From positions 1-49,365 of IMG/VR virus record IMGVR_UViG_3300017605_000885: a DNA stretch of 49,365 nucleotides, one strand, 5' to 3'. Made by a program: the position numbers and the translations under genes. Shown here piece after piece: positions 16,847-25,037 of the stretch (the stretch's first letter is position 1; the number at the start of each line of letters is the position of its first letter). A model generated the notes under the pieces. The model worked only from the letters and a program-made list of their open reading frames with translations. It was not told the DNA's origin and did not search any database. This DNA is from a virus.

Positions 16847-19140
16847 GCCGCCTTAGCTTGTGGTGGGCCCTTCTTCTGCTGGCCCTGCTGTTGCTGCTGG
16901 CCCTGCTGCTGAGTCTGCTGCTCCATGGCCATCTGTTGCTGGACCTGAGCCTGAGCCATGCGTGGGTCCATGCCCTGCTGGACCAGCTGCTGGACGCGCT
17001 GCTGCATCAGCTGCTCGGGGCCGATTGCAGTGCCAGGCGTGCCGGGAGGCAGACCGAAGGTGTTCTGTGGAGGAGGAGGTGGCGGCCCGAGCAACGTGCG
17101 GGCCATCTTGCGGAGCCCACGGGCATTGAGCACCCGCCGGAACGCCTCGTACTTGAAGGCGTAGTTGTAGGCCATCTCCGGCATCGCATTGGGAAGCTGA
17201 ACAATCTCGTCAGCCTCTTGGACCTTCTGGGCACGGGTGCGGAACTGCATGTCAGAAACCAGCTCGATATCGAACTCGTTGTCGTACATCTCGCGGGCAA
17301 CCCGGATGAGTTCTGCTCCCTGCATCTGCAGGTCTTCGTTGTAGCGATTGACGTAGAAGAGCTCGTACTCCTGGCAGAAGACCGCATTGAGCTTGCAGTT
17401 GTTCCGCATGATCTGAATGGCGAAGTCAGCGAAGGACTCCGTTGGCACCTTGATCATGGCGTTGGCCTGCTCGGCTCGACCTTGGAAGCCGCGGGCAGTC
17501 TCGCCACTCTTGCCTGGCTCCCCGGAAAGAATGTCGCTCGTCCCGAGCGCCTGTTCTCCGAATGCCATGAAGCGGTCGGCAGCCTCAATCAGCTGTGGGT
17601 TGGCTGCTCCGAAGTCGAGGGGCATGATGCCGTTTGCGAGGTCGCTCGGCATGATGTTCTTGGCCTTGTTGATCTGACCTGGGCCAATCTTGAATGGAGA
17701 AGCGAAGTCGACGTTGCTAGCAGTGATGAACGTCTTGCCGTTGCCAAGAGCACTCGCGTCCAGAAACATGGACCAGACAGTGTTGGTCGCAATGTTGAGC
17801 TGGCCGTCAATTCGACCCAATCCCACGCCGAGGTTGCCAAGAATAGGCTCCAGGCAGACGCCGTGCGAGAACATGAGGATAGGGTCTTTACGAGCGGGCT
17901 CAGGCTCCATCTGGCCATCAGCCATCCAAGACGGCGGAGGCGGCGGAGGTGGAAGCTGCTGTGCGTTGATCTGCCGTGCTTGCTGGACAATGCCGCCAAC
18001 CTCCGAGCTGTCTTGTGGGAGTGACTGCGCCTGCTGGATGAGGCCGTCGACCTGCTGCTGCTTCTGCTGCTCCATCATCTGGAGCTGCATGGTCTGCTGC
18101 TGATACTGCTGAGCCTCCTGCTGCTGCATCTGGAAGCGAGCCTTCTCCTCGAAGGACTCCTTCATATGCACGGTGAGCTTGAGCGGCACCTTCGAGCACA
18201 GGTCGAAGATGAGCTGGCAATAGAGCTCCTCCTCGATACCGGGTAGCTCCATCCAGCCTTCGTACTGGATAATCTCGTACTCGCCCTTCTTCTGACCAAA
18301 CGGGTCTTCACCCATGAACTCGGCGACGGTATCTCGAAGGGTGGTTTCCGCCTGACCGTTGGTGTACTCGGGCGCGTCGTAGGAAGTCACCTTATCGACG
18401 TTGGCCCAGCCGGCGCGCTTGCCCATCTGCTTCAGGCGGGTCTTGTAGTAGGGGAAGCGGCGGGCAATCCAAGGGATGTCTGAGAAGTCCGGCTCGACGG
18501 AGACGTGAGCATAGGGCGTCACGTAGTCATCGCAGGTCAGCACGTCGTGCACGTTCTTGCGGGTGACTGGATCGTAGTAGCTGTGGCAAGCCACATCGCC
18601 AGAGACAGCGAAGATGAGGATTGCCCGCTTCATCTGCCGCTTGAAGCCCCTCATCTTGGCTCGAATCTGCCAGTTGGAGTGCTGGCTGACGATGGGCGCA
18701 ACAACCTCCGCCTGCGGGTGAGTCGGGAGGAAGTTGAATGGCTCTGCCCAGTCACCGAAGACCTCGGTGGTCATCTTGTTGGTAAGACGAATGACGTTCT
18801 GGAGAGCGAGAGGAATGGCGGCGTTGGCGCAGTTCTCGAAGGGCTTCATCTTCGGCGGGAGGTCGCAGAAGAGCACGCGCCACTGCTCGGCTACCTTCTC
18901 GCGGTAAGCCGAGTTCTTGTCCCAAGCTGTCATGAACTCGTCGTGAATCTCCTGGACGAGCTTCTTGAGGAACTTGGTCCCTTCGTCAGAAGCTTGCAGG
19001 TCGATAACGAGGTTCTTGGAGTTCGGGTCGACAACGAGAGGAGCCTCATCGGCGGCAGTGGGAGGCTGCTCTTTCTCGGTGTCGATGTATCCCGGGTCTT
19101 CCTCGGGATCTTGGAGAACTTCGATGTTGAGTGAGTCCAT
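16843..19140 (-). CDS. Portal protein, 765 aa
   Basis: A 765-residue protein starting at 19140, whose ATG shares a base with the terminase stop (TAATG). The N-terminus is acidic; residues 60-300 contain the portal-type core with many Trp/Tyr/Phe and charged loops (DDYVTPYAHVSVEPDFSDIP). There are Gln-rich helices at about 330-400, a Pro-rich break (PPPPPPSWMADGQ), then the helical wing and barrel region, and a very Gln-rich C-terminal tail, as in P22-type portals where the C-terminus forms the long barrel. P22 portal is 725 residues, so the length fits. Twelve copies form the DNA channel and bind terminase. Confidence 0.85.
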   Translation of the reverse strand: MDSLNIEVLQDPEEDPGYIDTEKEQPPTAADEAPLVVDPNSKNLVIDLQASDEGTKFLKKLVQEIHDEFMTAWDKNSAYREKVAEQWRVLFCDLPPKMKPFENCANAAIPLALQNVIRLTNKMTTEVFGDWAEPFNFLPTHPQAEVVAPIVSQHSNWQIRAKMRGFKRQMKRAILIFAVSGDVACHSYYDPVTRKNVHDVLTCDDYVTPYAHVSVEPDFSDIPWIARRFPYYKTRLKQMGKRAGWANVDKVTSYDAPEYTNGQAETTLRDTVAEFMGEDPFGQKKGEYEIIQYEGWMELPGIEEELYCQLIFDLCSKVPLKLTVHMKESFEEKARFQMQQQEAQQYQQQTMQLQMMEQQKQQQVDGLIQQAQSLPQDSSEVGGIVQQARQINAQQLPPPPPPPSWMADGQMEPEPARKDPILMFSHGVCLEPILGNLGVGLGRIDGQLNIATNTVWSMFLDASALGNGKTFITASNVDFASPFKIGPGQINKAKNIMPSDLANGIMPLDFGAANPQLIEAADRFMAFGEQALGTSDILSGEPGKSGETARGFQGRAEQANAMIKVPTESFADFAIQIMRNNCKLNAVFCQEYELFYVNRYNEDLQMQGAELIRVAREMYDNEFDIELVSDMQFRTRAQKVQEADEIVQLPNAMPEMAYNYAFKYEAFRRVLNARGLRKMARTLLGPPPPPPQNTFGLPPGTPGTAIGPEQLMQQRVQQLVQQGMDPRMAQAQVQQQMAMEQQTQQQGQQQQQGQQKKGPPQAKAA

Positions 19141-21602
19141 TAGCCTTGCCAGTAACCGAATGAACCACGTGATGCGTCTTGTGGCTCATCGTCGTCTCGC
19201 TCGACGACTCGGCCCTTGTAATTGGGTGGATCGATGACGCGACCTTGGATGTACGCGACGGCATAAGACGTCTCATCGTACGGATGATCGAAGCCACCCT
19301 TGAGAGGCTCGGTTGGCTTGTTCGGGTCCGTCTGCATCCCAGAGAGCACCTGATAGGAGCTCTTGCAGTTCTCGAAGAAGATCAGCTTGGGCGGCCTACT
19401 GAAGTTCTCGTGGGCGGTGAGTCGCTCATGCACTCTCTGCGCGTTGTCTTCGCGCGAGCGCTTGTCGGCGTAGCACCAGTCAACCCCATTCTGAACGAAC
19501 TCTTGATATTTTGAAAGGGCGGACTCACCTCTTTCTTCCCAGATCTGGGTGTCAGCGGGCCCGTACACCATGGACCCGGCAAAGGGACTCCACAGCTTGT
19601 TGGCTTGCTCAAACGGCTTAACAACGCTCGTTACGAGCTGTTCGACCTTCTTCCGTTTGAAGACGCACTCCCAAAACTTGAAGAGGATGTCTTGGTTGGG
19701 GTCCAAGGCGTAATACCCCAAACAACCCTCACTGACATAGCCCCAGTCAATGGAGCGGAAGATGGGCCAACTCTGAGGTATCTTGAAGGGACGACAGCGA
19801 TGGATGTCGGGGTTGTACGAATGCTCAAAGAACGAACCGACAACCGAGTCCCAGCGTCCATGGAGGTATGCGTCCTGGATGTGTTTAGGACGACTTCGCA
19901 GCTCAATCTCGTACGAGCGAACGAACTCCTTATCCGGGTTATCGTAGAGCGTAGCCGGGAGAAACAGCTTGCGGACGTACTCGACAGAGCCATCTCTCAG
20001 CACCACCTTCTTGCGGATGATCTTGTTGCCTTCGGGGGCTGGGTCGACGAAGTAGCGTCTCACCCAGAGAGGGTCGTCCACTTCAACGCTCTCGCCTTTG
20101 GCATCCGAGAGCTTCGGGTTGCTCATAGAACGAATCTTCATCATCTTGCGCAGCACAGCGTCGCCAGACCGCTTGCGTGCGCAGATGGCGTGATACTGGC
20201 GCTCCAGGAACTCGATCAGTTCATCGAAGCCAATCCAGCTGTACTGCTGCCCCAGGTAGTTGGTGTGGTCGTTCCTGTCCTTGCAGTGGCCGAACTGATA
20301 CTTGAAGCCACTGGAGAACGTGAACATGCTCTTCTTCTCGTTCCAGTCGACGTCAGGGTCGATGAGCGGGAACATGCGATGAGCGCGTTCGATGGTCTCA
20401 CCCAGGCGAGTGAGCGTTCTCCTGAGGTGAAGAGCCCAGCCTTCGGAGTAGCCCCAACGGAGCGGGTTATTGACGATGGCTTGTTTGATGTCGTCGGGAA
20501 GGCCCGCTGGAATCAGCTTCTCGTTCTGCAGACAGCGCAGGTGCTCGACCCAGACCTGCTCCAGAGGGTCGGCGAGCAGCACCATCGAGTTGTGCGTCGG
20601 TATATAGGCTGGCGTGATGCAATAGGTGCCGCCTTCAACCTGGATGCACTTGACCGGCGCCGATGGGCACCGGCGGATGCGCTTTACCTCGTACCTGATC
20701 CTCTCGTACCGTTCGTGCGGCTTGCCGTGGACCCGCCGTGAGCAGGCATATTGTCGGCTCTGGATGTGGACGTAATATCCGAGTCCATGTCCGTTGCGAT
20801 AGCCTTTGCGAAGCTGAGGACCAAGACCGACTGAAGCGCAAAGAGCAAGAAAGTCAGCAAGGAAAGGTAGGTCAGCTTCTGTGACAGTTGGCCCTGTGCC
20901 GCCAGCTCCGTCCATGATGCCTTCAACGAGAGCCATTCGTTGATTAAAAGACCCAGACATGTACTCCCAAGGAATGCGACGGCCACATTCTGGGATAAGG
21001 CGGTTAATGTCGTCTCGGCGCTCTCGAATCTGGGAAACCCGAAACGAGTGCTCATCGAGTGTGTAACCGACTCGTTGGAGGATGGAGTAGAGTTCGAGGT
21101 CCCAGCCGGTAAACTTGCTCCTGTTCTTGGGCTGACCTTTGATGAGGCAGACTCCGAACACGTAAGGGTCGACGATGAGCGGTTTGGGCTCCCCAAAGTC
21201 CGCAACACCAGCCGCTGGGATGGAGATCTCGAAGACCGAATCCGCAATCTCTTTGGTGGTCTTCTTGGCGAATCGGAAGTCACCAGTAGTCACCCATTCA
21301 TGTTCGGCGTCAGCGACTATCGTTTGGTTGTAGATGTGGAGCTCGTAGCAGGGTCGGTCGAGCTGGATAGGCGTCTCCGCCACCACTCGGACTCGGTCCC
21401 CACGTATTCCAAAGACCAGATCCCCTGCTCGTATCTCTCCAAGTGTCCGGAGGCCCAGAGGCGTTGGTACGATGGTATCGAGAGCAAGTGCCTTCCCGGG
21501 CCCAGCAGCTCCAGCTCCAAAGACTTCCTCTTCTCGTCTTGCATGGTACTTGGCACCCCAAACTGAGGGTGTGTAACAGGCGCTTCTAGGGATGGCTGTC
21601 AT
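19140..21602 (-). CDS. terL: Terminase large subunit precursor with in-frame intein (820 aa; 519 aa after splicing)
   Basis: The extein is a terminase ATPase-nuclease. The P-loop GAAGPGK-S is split by the intein between Lys37 and Ser339. Walker B is FDEL at 459-462. The RNase H-like nuclease has Asp residues in SIDWGY (Asp619), GPADTQIWEERG (Asp684) and DHPYDET (Asp776). Without the 301-residue intein the protein is 519 residues, normal for the family. It cuts concatemers and pumps DNA into the head through the portal encoded next (TAATG junction). The start at 21602 overlaps the upstream gene in ATGA. Because the intein interrupts the ATP-binding loop, the unspliced protein should be inactive as a motor. 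Confidence 0.95.
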   Translation of the reverse strand: MTAIPRSACYTPSVWGAKYHARREEEVFGAGAAGPGKALALDTIVPTPLGLRTLGEIRAGDLVFGIRGDRVRVVAETPIQLDRPCYELHIYNQTIVADAEHEWVTTGDFRFAKKTTKEIADSVFEISIPAAGVADFGEPKPLIVDPYVFGVCLIKGQPKNRSKFTGWDLELYSILQRVGYTLDEHSFRVSQIRERRDDINRLIPECGRRIPWEYMSGSFNQRMALVEGIMDGAGGTGPTVTEADLPFLADFLALCASVGLGPQLRKGYRNGHGLGYYVHIQSRQYACSRRVHGKPHERYERIRYEVKRIRRCPSAPVKCIQVEGGTYCITPAYIPTHNSMVLLADPLEQVWVEHLRCLQNEKLIPAGLPDDIKQAIVNNPLRWGYSEGWALHLRRTLTRLGETIERAHRMFPLIDPDVDWNEKKSMFTFSSGFKYQFGHCKDRNDHTNYLGQQYSWIGFDELIEFLERQYHAICARKRSGDAVLRKMMKIRSMSNPKLSDAKGESVEVDDPLWVRRYFVDPAPEGNKIIRKKVVLRDGSVEYVRKLFLPATLYDNPDKEFVRSYEIELRSRPKHIQDAYLHGRWDSVVGSFFEHSYNPDIHRCRPFKIPQSWPIFRSIDWGYVSEGCLGYYALDPNQDILFKFWECVFKRKKVEQLVTSVVKPFEQANKLWSPFAGSMVYGPADTQIWEERGESALSKYQEFVQNGVDWCYADKRSREDNAQRVHERLTAHENFSRPPKLIFFENCKSSYQVLSGMQTDPNKPTEPLKGGFDHPYDETSYAVAYIQGRVIDPPNYKGRVVERDDDEPQDASRGSFGYWQG
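20589..21491 (-). other. Class 3 intein with degenerate LAGLIDADG domain, inserted in the terminase P-loop (301 aa)
   Basis: The first residue is Ala (block A: ALALDTIVPTPLGLRTLGEI) instead of Cys or Ser. Block B reads DAEHEW, with His64 and Trp66 at the B:12 position. Block F has VKCIQVEG with Cys282 at F:4. Block G ends YIPTHN with Thr299 at G:5 and the terminal Asn301, followed by Ser of the extein. Trp/Cys/Thr is the defining triad of class 3 inteins, which splice through the internal Cys. Between them lies a two-motif LAGLIDADG endonuclease: the first motif reads VFGVCLIKG (Lys118 replaces Asp) and the second VEGIMDGAG (Ala196 replaces Asp). Splicing residues look intact; homing cleavage should be lost. 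Confidence 0.92.
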
Positions 21603-21967
21603 GCGGCAGTCGGTGGAGGCTCATCATCGGGCGGCTTCTTGGACTTGTTGGCAAGCTGACTAATCTGGGTGGCGTCCATGACCTGCGTAGAGCGACCGGA
21701 GTCATCCCAGCCGACATCCTTCCCGAGCTCCCGGATGTCCTGCTTGATCTTGATGAGATGTTTGCGGTGAGCATCGAGGCGAGCGTCTTTTGCGTAGTCG
21801 TTCACTTCGAGCTTGCTAATGCGGTCATGGTGCTTGCGAATCGAGCGAAACATCCGAGTCATGTCTTCCCACATGACCCAGCAGAGCAGCATGAACGCAC
21901 CCAGGCAAAGCGCGACAACGCCGAAGAAGATCATACATAGATGAACGACATCGAAAAACGCCGGCAC
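21599..21967 (-). CDS. Membrane-anchored coiled-coil protein before terminase, 122 aa
   Basis: Residues 7-32 form one strong hydrophobic segment (VVHLCMIFFGVVALCLGAFM), followed by Trp and a charged helix (about 33-95) rich in Arg, Lys, Asp and His, likely coiled coil, and a Pro-rich acidic end. The gene overlaps the terminase start in ATGA and the upstream gene by 37 bases. An N-terminal membrane anchor plus helical domain is also the shape of inner-membrane spanins, but the location is far from the lysis genes. Function unknown. Confidence 0.75.
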   Translation of the reverse strand: MPAFFDVVHLCMIFFGVVALCLGAFMLLCWVMWEDMTRMFRSIRKHHDRISKLEVNDYAKDARLDAHRKHLIKIKQDIRELGKDVGWDDSGRSTQVMDATQISQLANKSKKPPDDEPPPTAA

Positions 21968-22500
21968 ACCGGAATGGCGCCCAGGTCGAGTCCCTTACCT
22001 TGGATGATGTACCGATGTTCCTTCGGCGCAACACTATTCGGAGCATCACCAAAAGGCAGAGTTCGCGAGATCAACTCGGGCTCTGTGGAAGACGAGTTGA
22101 TGTGACTGTTCGCCACGACCGCTCCGTCGTCGCGGACTAGGCGAAAGAGCACATCACCCTCACCTTTGACGTAGACGAGTGCGGTGAGCTGAACCTTCAG
22201 CAGCTTCTGACGTAGGAGCTCCTTCGGAATCGACTGGTAAGTAGAGCCGTCGAAGACGACATGCTTGGGCGACTCGTCGAGGCGTTTATCCAGAGGAGCA
22301 AAGGCGCCAACAGTGGGGTTGCTCGGAACCATGTCGGCTCCCCACTCTTCGGCTGACGTAGAGCCGGGCGCCGTAAGCTCGTTGGTGATGCGATGGATCT
22401 CGGCAACAACCGGAGCCAGATGCTTCTCGATGTACTCCTTGGGAGAGGCATACTGGTTAGGGTTGGCAAGCTCTACCCTGACACCACTGGCCATAGACAA
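21931..22500 (-). CDS. Unrecognised packaging-region protein, 189 aa
   Basis: A 189-residue protein with an N-terminal helical region (PKEYIEKHLAPVVAEIHRI) and a C-terminal beta-rich half (LLKVQLTALVYVKGEGDVLF and following) that could form a beta sandwich. It contains no catalytic motif I can name. It overlaps the upstream gene by 28 bases and the downstream membrane protein by 37, consistent with a tightly packed operon. A virion attachment or decoration role is possible but not supported beyond location. Confidence 0.75.
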   Translation of the reverse strand: MSMASGVRVELANPNQYASPKEYIEKHLAPVVAEIHRITNELTAPGSTSAEEWGADMVPSNPTVGAFAPLDKRLDESPKHVVFDGSTYQSIPKELLRQKLLKVQLTALVYVKGEGDVLFRLVRDDGAVVANSHINSSSTEPELISRTLPFGDAPNSVAPKEHRYIIQGKGLDLGAIPVCRRFSMSFIYV

Positions 22501-22700
22501 TCACCGCAGCTGAGGGTCGTCTCAACGTAGGAAGAAGCCGAATGCATGCGATCGTAAGTCCTGACGACATTGCAGCAGAACTTGTGCGCAAGCCACTTGT
22601 TGCCGACCTTTATAATCACGCCGAGGAAGCGACCCTTGTACGAAAAGAACTTCCAATCTTTCCCGTCTGGGCTGACCGGCACCCACTCGGGATGTCTCAT
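22473..22700 (-). CDS. Small Trp/Cys-rich protein, 75 aa
   Basis: A 75-residue protein (MRHPEWVPVSPDGKDWKFFS) with four Trp and three Cys residues (FCCNVV and SCGDC), which may bind a metal or form a small beta fold. The ATG at 22700 overlaps the upstream stop in ATGA. No family recognised. Confidence 0.65.
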   Translation of the reverse strand: MRHPEWVPVSPDGKDWKFFSYKGRFLGVIIKVGNKWLAHKFCCNVVRTYDRMHSASSYVETTLSCGDCLWPVVSG

Positions 22701-23080
22701 GTCTTGCTATCCAAGAAGTCGATGATGAGGTTGGTGAGCTCCAGCTGGAGCACGTTATCGAACTTGAAGCGGCGCTCGATCCAAGAGGCCTTCACATTGG
22801 GGTGAAGGCTGTTCCACTCGGGCTGGCGCTTGAACTCTGGATGGATCTCACAGAGCGCTCGGTAAGCGTCGTAGGCAACGCGAGCGTAGCTACCTGGAGG
22901 CAGCTTGGTGGGGTGGTCTTCTACCTTGAACTCGTGGTGACGGGAGATGGGGTAGAAGACGGGAGAGCCCGGGAGGTCGGGCTTGATGGCCATCTTGCCC
23001 TCATGCAGCACAACCTTTGCGAGGTCGCCGGTCTGGGCGTGACGAAGAACAGTTCCGAGCCTGGGTGGTGGGTTGCTCAT
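22697..23080 (-). CDS. Unrecognised protein, 127 aa
   Basis: A 127-residue protein beginning MSNPPPRLGTVLRHAQTGDL, with a beta-type N-terminal half and a helical C-terminal half (EWNSLHPNVKASWIERRFK). Both ends overlap neighbours by four bases (ATGA), so it is part of a coupled run from the 157-residue gene to terminase. No domain recognised. Confidence 0.7.
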   Translation of the reverse strand: MSNPPPRLGTVLRHAQTGDLAKVVLHEGKMAIKPDLPGSPVFYPISRHHEFKVEDHPTKLPPGSYARVAYDAYRALCEIHPEFKRQPEWNSLHPNVKASWIERRFKFDNVLQLELTNLIIDFLDSKT

Positions 23081-23292
23081 TCGCTGACCAGGTGCCTTAT
23101 CCGCTCCTGAAGGGCGTTTCTTTGACGACGCATCTCCAGATGAAGCTTCTTCGCGTCCTCTACGCTGACAGCATACCCTGCAAGCACGGTGTACTGCCCA
23201 CCGTCGCGGTGGATGACGGCCAGCAGCTCATCGAGCATGGCCTTGTAGTCCTCACTCGACGTCGATGACTTCGAAGTCGGCATCAATCGCAT
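23077..23292 (-). CDS. Small helical protein, 71 aa
   Basis: The open frame from 23292 gives 71 residues; an ATG at 23283 (MPTSKSSTSSEDYKAM) is an equally good start. After a Ser-rich N-terminus the sequence is helical, with AKKLHLEMRRQRNALQERIR at the C-terminus, likely a coiled coil. It overlaps the preceding gene by about 40 bases. Function unknown. Confidence 0.6.
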   Translation of the reverse strand: MRLMPTSKSSTSSEDYKAMLDELLAVIHRDGGQYTVLAGYAVSVEDAKKLHLEMRRQRNALQERIRHLVSE

Positions 23293-23725
23293 CCGGTTGT
23301 TGTTCGAGAGGAGCCGGCATAGGGAAGGTCGAGATCTCCAGGTTCAGAATGCGAGTTCCGCCCTTCTCCTGGGCTCTCGACTTGATGATTCCGACCGCTG
23401 CGGCATGGGCCATCTTGGCTCCGTGCGGGATATCGGCTGTATTCATCATGCCGAAGCGAGCCAGGCGGACTCGCCGCTTGCGTTCGGCCTCTGAGAGCTC
23501 CAGCCACTCAAAGGGAAGCTGGTTTTCGTCGACCTGGCCCTTCTCATCGAAGCCAAGTTCGGCAAAACCGATGACTCCTTCGAGTACATCGAGCGATTGC
23601 TTGAGAACTCGGTCTTCGGCAGCCCGTAAGAGGTCCCGCGGAAGCTCATCGGTGAGCTTGGCGAGCTCCGTTACCTGCTGTTTTACCAGCTTCTCCTGGT
23701 TTTTCTGTGTGTTGCTCTTTCCCAT
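23252..23725 (-). CDS. Charged helical protein, candidate small terminase subunit, 157 aa
   Basis: Residues 1-45 are a Lys/Gln/Glu-rich helix (KNQEKLVKQQVTELAKL). The centre has an Asp/Glu-rich loop and a basic helix (LSEAERKRRVRLARFGMM). The C-terminus is a hydrophobic strand (RILNLEISTFPMP) followed by an acidic tail ending FEVIDVE. A helical DNA-binding-type body with an acidic tail upstream of terL is the usual pattern of a small terminase subunit, but no motif proves it and five genes lie between it and terL. It overlaps the DUF3310 gene by 80 bases, which is unusually long. Confidence 0.65.
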   Translation of the reverse strand: MGKSNTQKNQEKLVKQQVTELAKLTDELPRDLLRAAEDRVLKQSLDVLEGVIGFAELGFDEKGQVDENQLPFEWLELSEAERKRRVRLARFGMMNTADIPHGAKMAHAAAVGIIKSRAQEKGGTRILNLEISTFPMPAPLEQQPDAIDADFEVIDVE

Positions 23726-23957
23726 GGAGCTTCTCCAGCCGCTGAATCTCGCGATTGACGTACCAGGCAGCCTTTTTGAGGTCCTTGATAGCGTCCGGCG
23801 TCTTCAGGCCTGCTCGCCACGTGTACTTGATGGCGTTCCCGAGGTTGAAACTCATGTGCTCGGCTATCTCGATGCACTCAACCCCGCTCGGATGGGTCGT
23901 GTAGTGGCTCGGATGGTCGACTTCTTCAGACGGTTGCAAGGAAGTGAGCATCCTCAT
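23646..23957 (-). CDS. DUF3310-family protein, 103 aa
   Basis: The signature of the phage DUF3310 family is clear: DHPSHYTTHPSGVECIEIAE (about residues 14-33), then FNLGNAIKYTWRAGLK and a helix with DLKKAAWYVNREI. The biochemical role of the family is not established, although it is frequent next to phage nucleotide and recombination genes. The C-terminal 25 residues are basic and Gln-rich and overlap the next gene in a different frame. The gene also overlaps the resolvase end by 32 bases. Confidence 0.88.
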   Translation of the reverse strand: MRMLTSLQPSEEVDHPSHYTTHPSGVECIEIAEHMSFNLGNAIKYTWRAGLKTPDAIKDLKKAAWYVNREIQRLEKLHGKEQHTEKPGEAGKTAGNGARQAHR

Positions 23958-24642
23958 ACTCGGATTCGAGCTGTTCCTCGGTCAGCTTGACGTCGGACAT
24001 GATGACGTAGATTCCGGGGCGATGTTTCCTGCGATGGACCCAGTGAACACGTATCCCCAAGACGTTGTCCCATCCATCGTTTGGCATCACACCGGCTTCG
24101 ACGATACCATCTTCTATGAACTTGATTGCTGAAGCGCAGATGTTGGAAGGGTCACGCCTCATCTCGTTCTCTATGACGAGGTATCCGAAGTAGGCTTTCT
24201 TCACCCGGACGAAAGGAGCGCCTATGGCGCCGATCGTTCTTACCTTCCAGTCCTGTTTGATCTCGTTGTAGGCGTCGAAACGGACGCTGGGAGCTTTGCC
24301 TTTTTTCGGCAGATGCTTCATGATGATTGAAGCGACGCGCGGTGCGCTGCGACCGCGGGCATCGAGCAGCTCGTTGAGGCTCGGCACCTTGCCAGGGACG
24401 AAGAAGGCGTTGTGAATCACAGGACGTCGAGGCCTGTCGGCATCTACCCAGCGCACCTCGCTAGGTTTCTCGGCACCACGACGCGCAAGGTGGAAGAAGT
24501 CTGCCGTGAGCTGTGCATCGAGCGATGGAGCCTGGGCAGCCTGGGTCGAGAAGGGGAGAGTGTCCCGTTTAGCGTTGAGCAAGCGGGGCGAATCATTGGC
24601 GTAATCCGCGCTAGGCAAGGGCTGCGTTTTCTTCGTCAGCAC
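23926..24642 (-). CDS. rusA: RusA-family Holliday junction resolvase, 238 aa as annotated from GTG
   Basis: The C-terminal 165 residues match RusA: FFVPGKVPSLNELLDARG at the N-edge, a Lys-rich patch, then RRDPSNICASAIKFIEDG and VMPNDGWDNVLG, which carry the conserved acidic residues of the metal site. RusA enzymes cut Holliday junctions or branched replication intermediates, here likely before packaging. The open frame begins with GTG at 24642, but no ribosome site is visible and the first 70 residues are not RusA-like, so the true start may be internal. It is the first gene of the leftward block. Confidence 0.82.
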   Translation of the reverse strand: MLTKKTQPLPSADYANDSPRLLNAKRDTLPFSTQAAQAPSLDAQLTADFFHLARRGAEKPSEVRWVDADRPRRPVIHNAFFVPGKVPSLNELLDARGRSAPRVASIIMKHLPKKGKAPSVRFDAYNEIKQDWKVRTIGAIGAPFVRVKKAYFGYLVIENEMRRDPSNICASAIKFIEDGIVEAGVMPNDGWDNVLGIRVHWVHRRKHRPGIYVIMSDVKLTEEQLESEYEDAHFLATV

Positions 24643-24661
24643 CGTTTACGCCAGCTATAAT
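24633..24661 (+). promoter_or_regulatory. Rightward sigma70-type promoter for the early block
   Basis: A perfect -10 box TATAAT lies at 24656-24661, and TCGTCA (four of six consensus bases) is 17 bases upstream at 24633-24638. The predicted start point is near 24,668, about 30 bases before the first rightward gene. On the opposite strand a weaker pair (TTGCGG, 17 bases, CATTAT) points leftward toward rusA, making this the divergence point of the two blocks. Confidence 0.65.
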
Positions 24662-24696
24662 GCCATGGATAATGGCTATCCGCAAGGACAACGGTG

Positions 24697-24960
24697 ATGA
24701 ACGATCAGTTCAGCGAGTGGGACAAGTTCTATGCCGCGTACGAGAAGAGCCTCACCCCGGAGAGAGCCTTCCAGAAGTACCGACGCGGGCGGAAGAGGCG
24801 CGGCAAGTTACCGAAGAAGTCATTGACTCCACAGCAGAGGATGCAGATGGAATACGAGATGCGCGTAGAGAAGAGGCGAGTGGAAGCCCTGGAGCTCAAG
24901 GCCAGCGCGCTGGTCGCAGAAAGCTCAATAAGAGCCTCAAAGACCACCACCAAAGGCTAG
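24697..24960 (+). CDS. Basic helical protein, first early gene, 87 aa
   Basis: The start is the ATG at 24697 with AAGGA about nine bases upstream. The product is Lys/Arg-rich (YRRGRKRRGKLPKK, then MEYEMRVEKRRVEALELKAS), suitable for binding nucleic acid, with no recognised domain. Just downstream, in the -1 frame, the sequence continues as a protein-like frame with an HTH-like end (to 25196). The two may be one protein made by frameshifting, or two overlapping genes. Confidence 0.65.
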   Translation: MNDQFSEWDKFYAAYEKSLTPERAFQKYRRGRKRRGKLPKKSLTPQQRMQMEYEMRVEKRRVEALELKASALVAESSIRASKTTTKG

Positions 24961-25037
24961 CTATCTCTGGGTACGTCCCGCCGCCACCGAAGGAGTACCC
25001 AGCAAAGTACGTCGGGAGAAAGCCAATCAGACGTAGG

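Noticed and set aside
16858-18024. Rightward open frame (388 codons) opposite the portal gene
   Set aside because: Leu/Ala/His-rich mirror of the portal's Gln-rich codons; no ribosome site.
19605-20741. Rightward open frame opposite terminase
   Set aside because: Mirror frame of a well-supported terminase; composition not protein-like.
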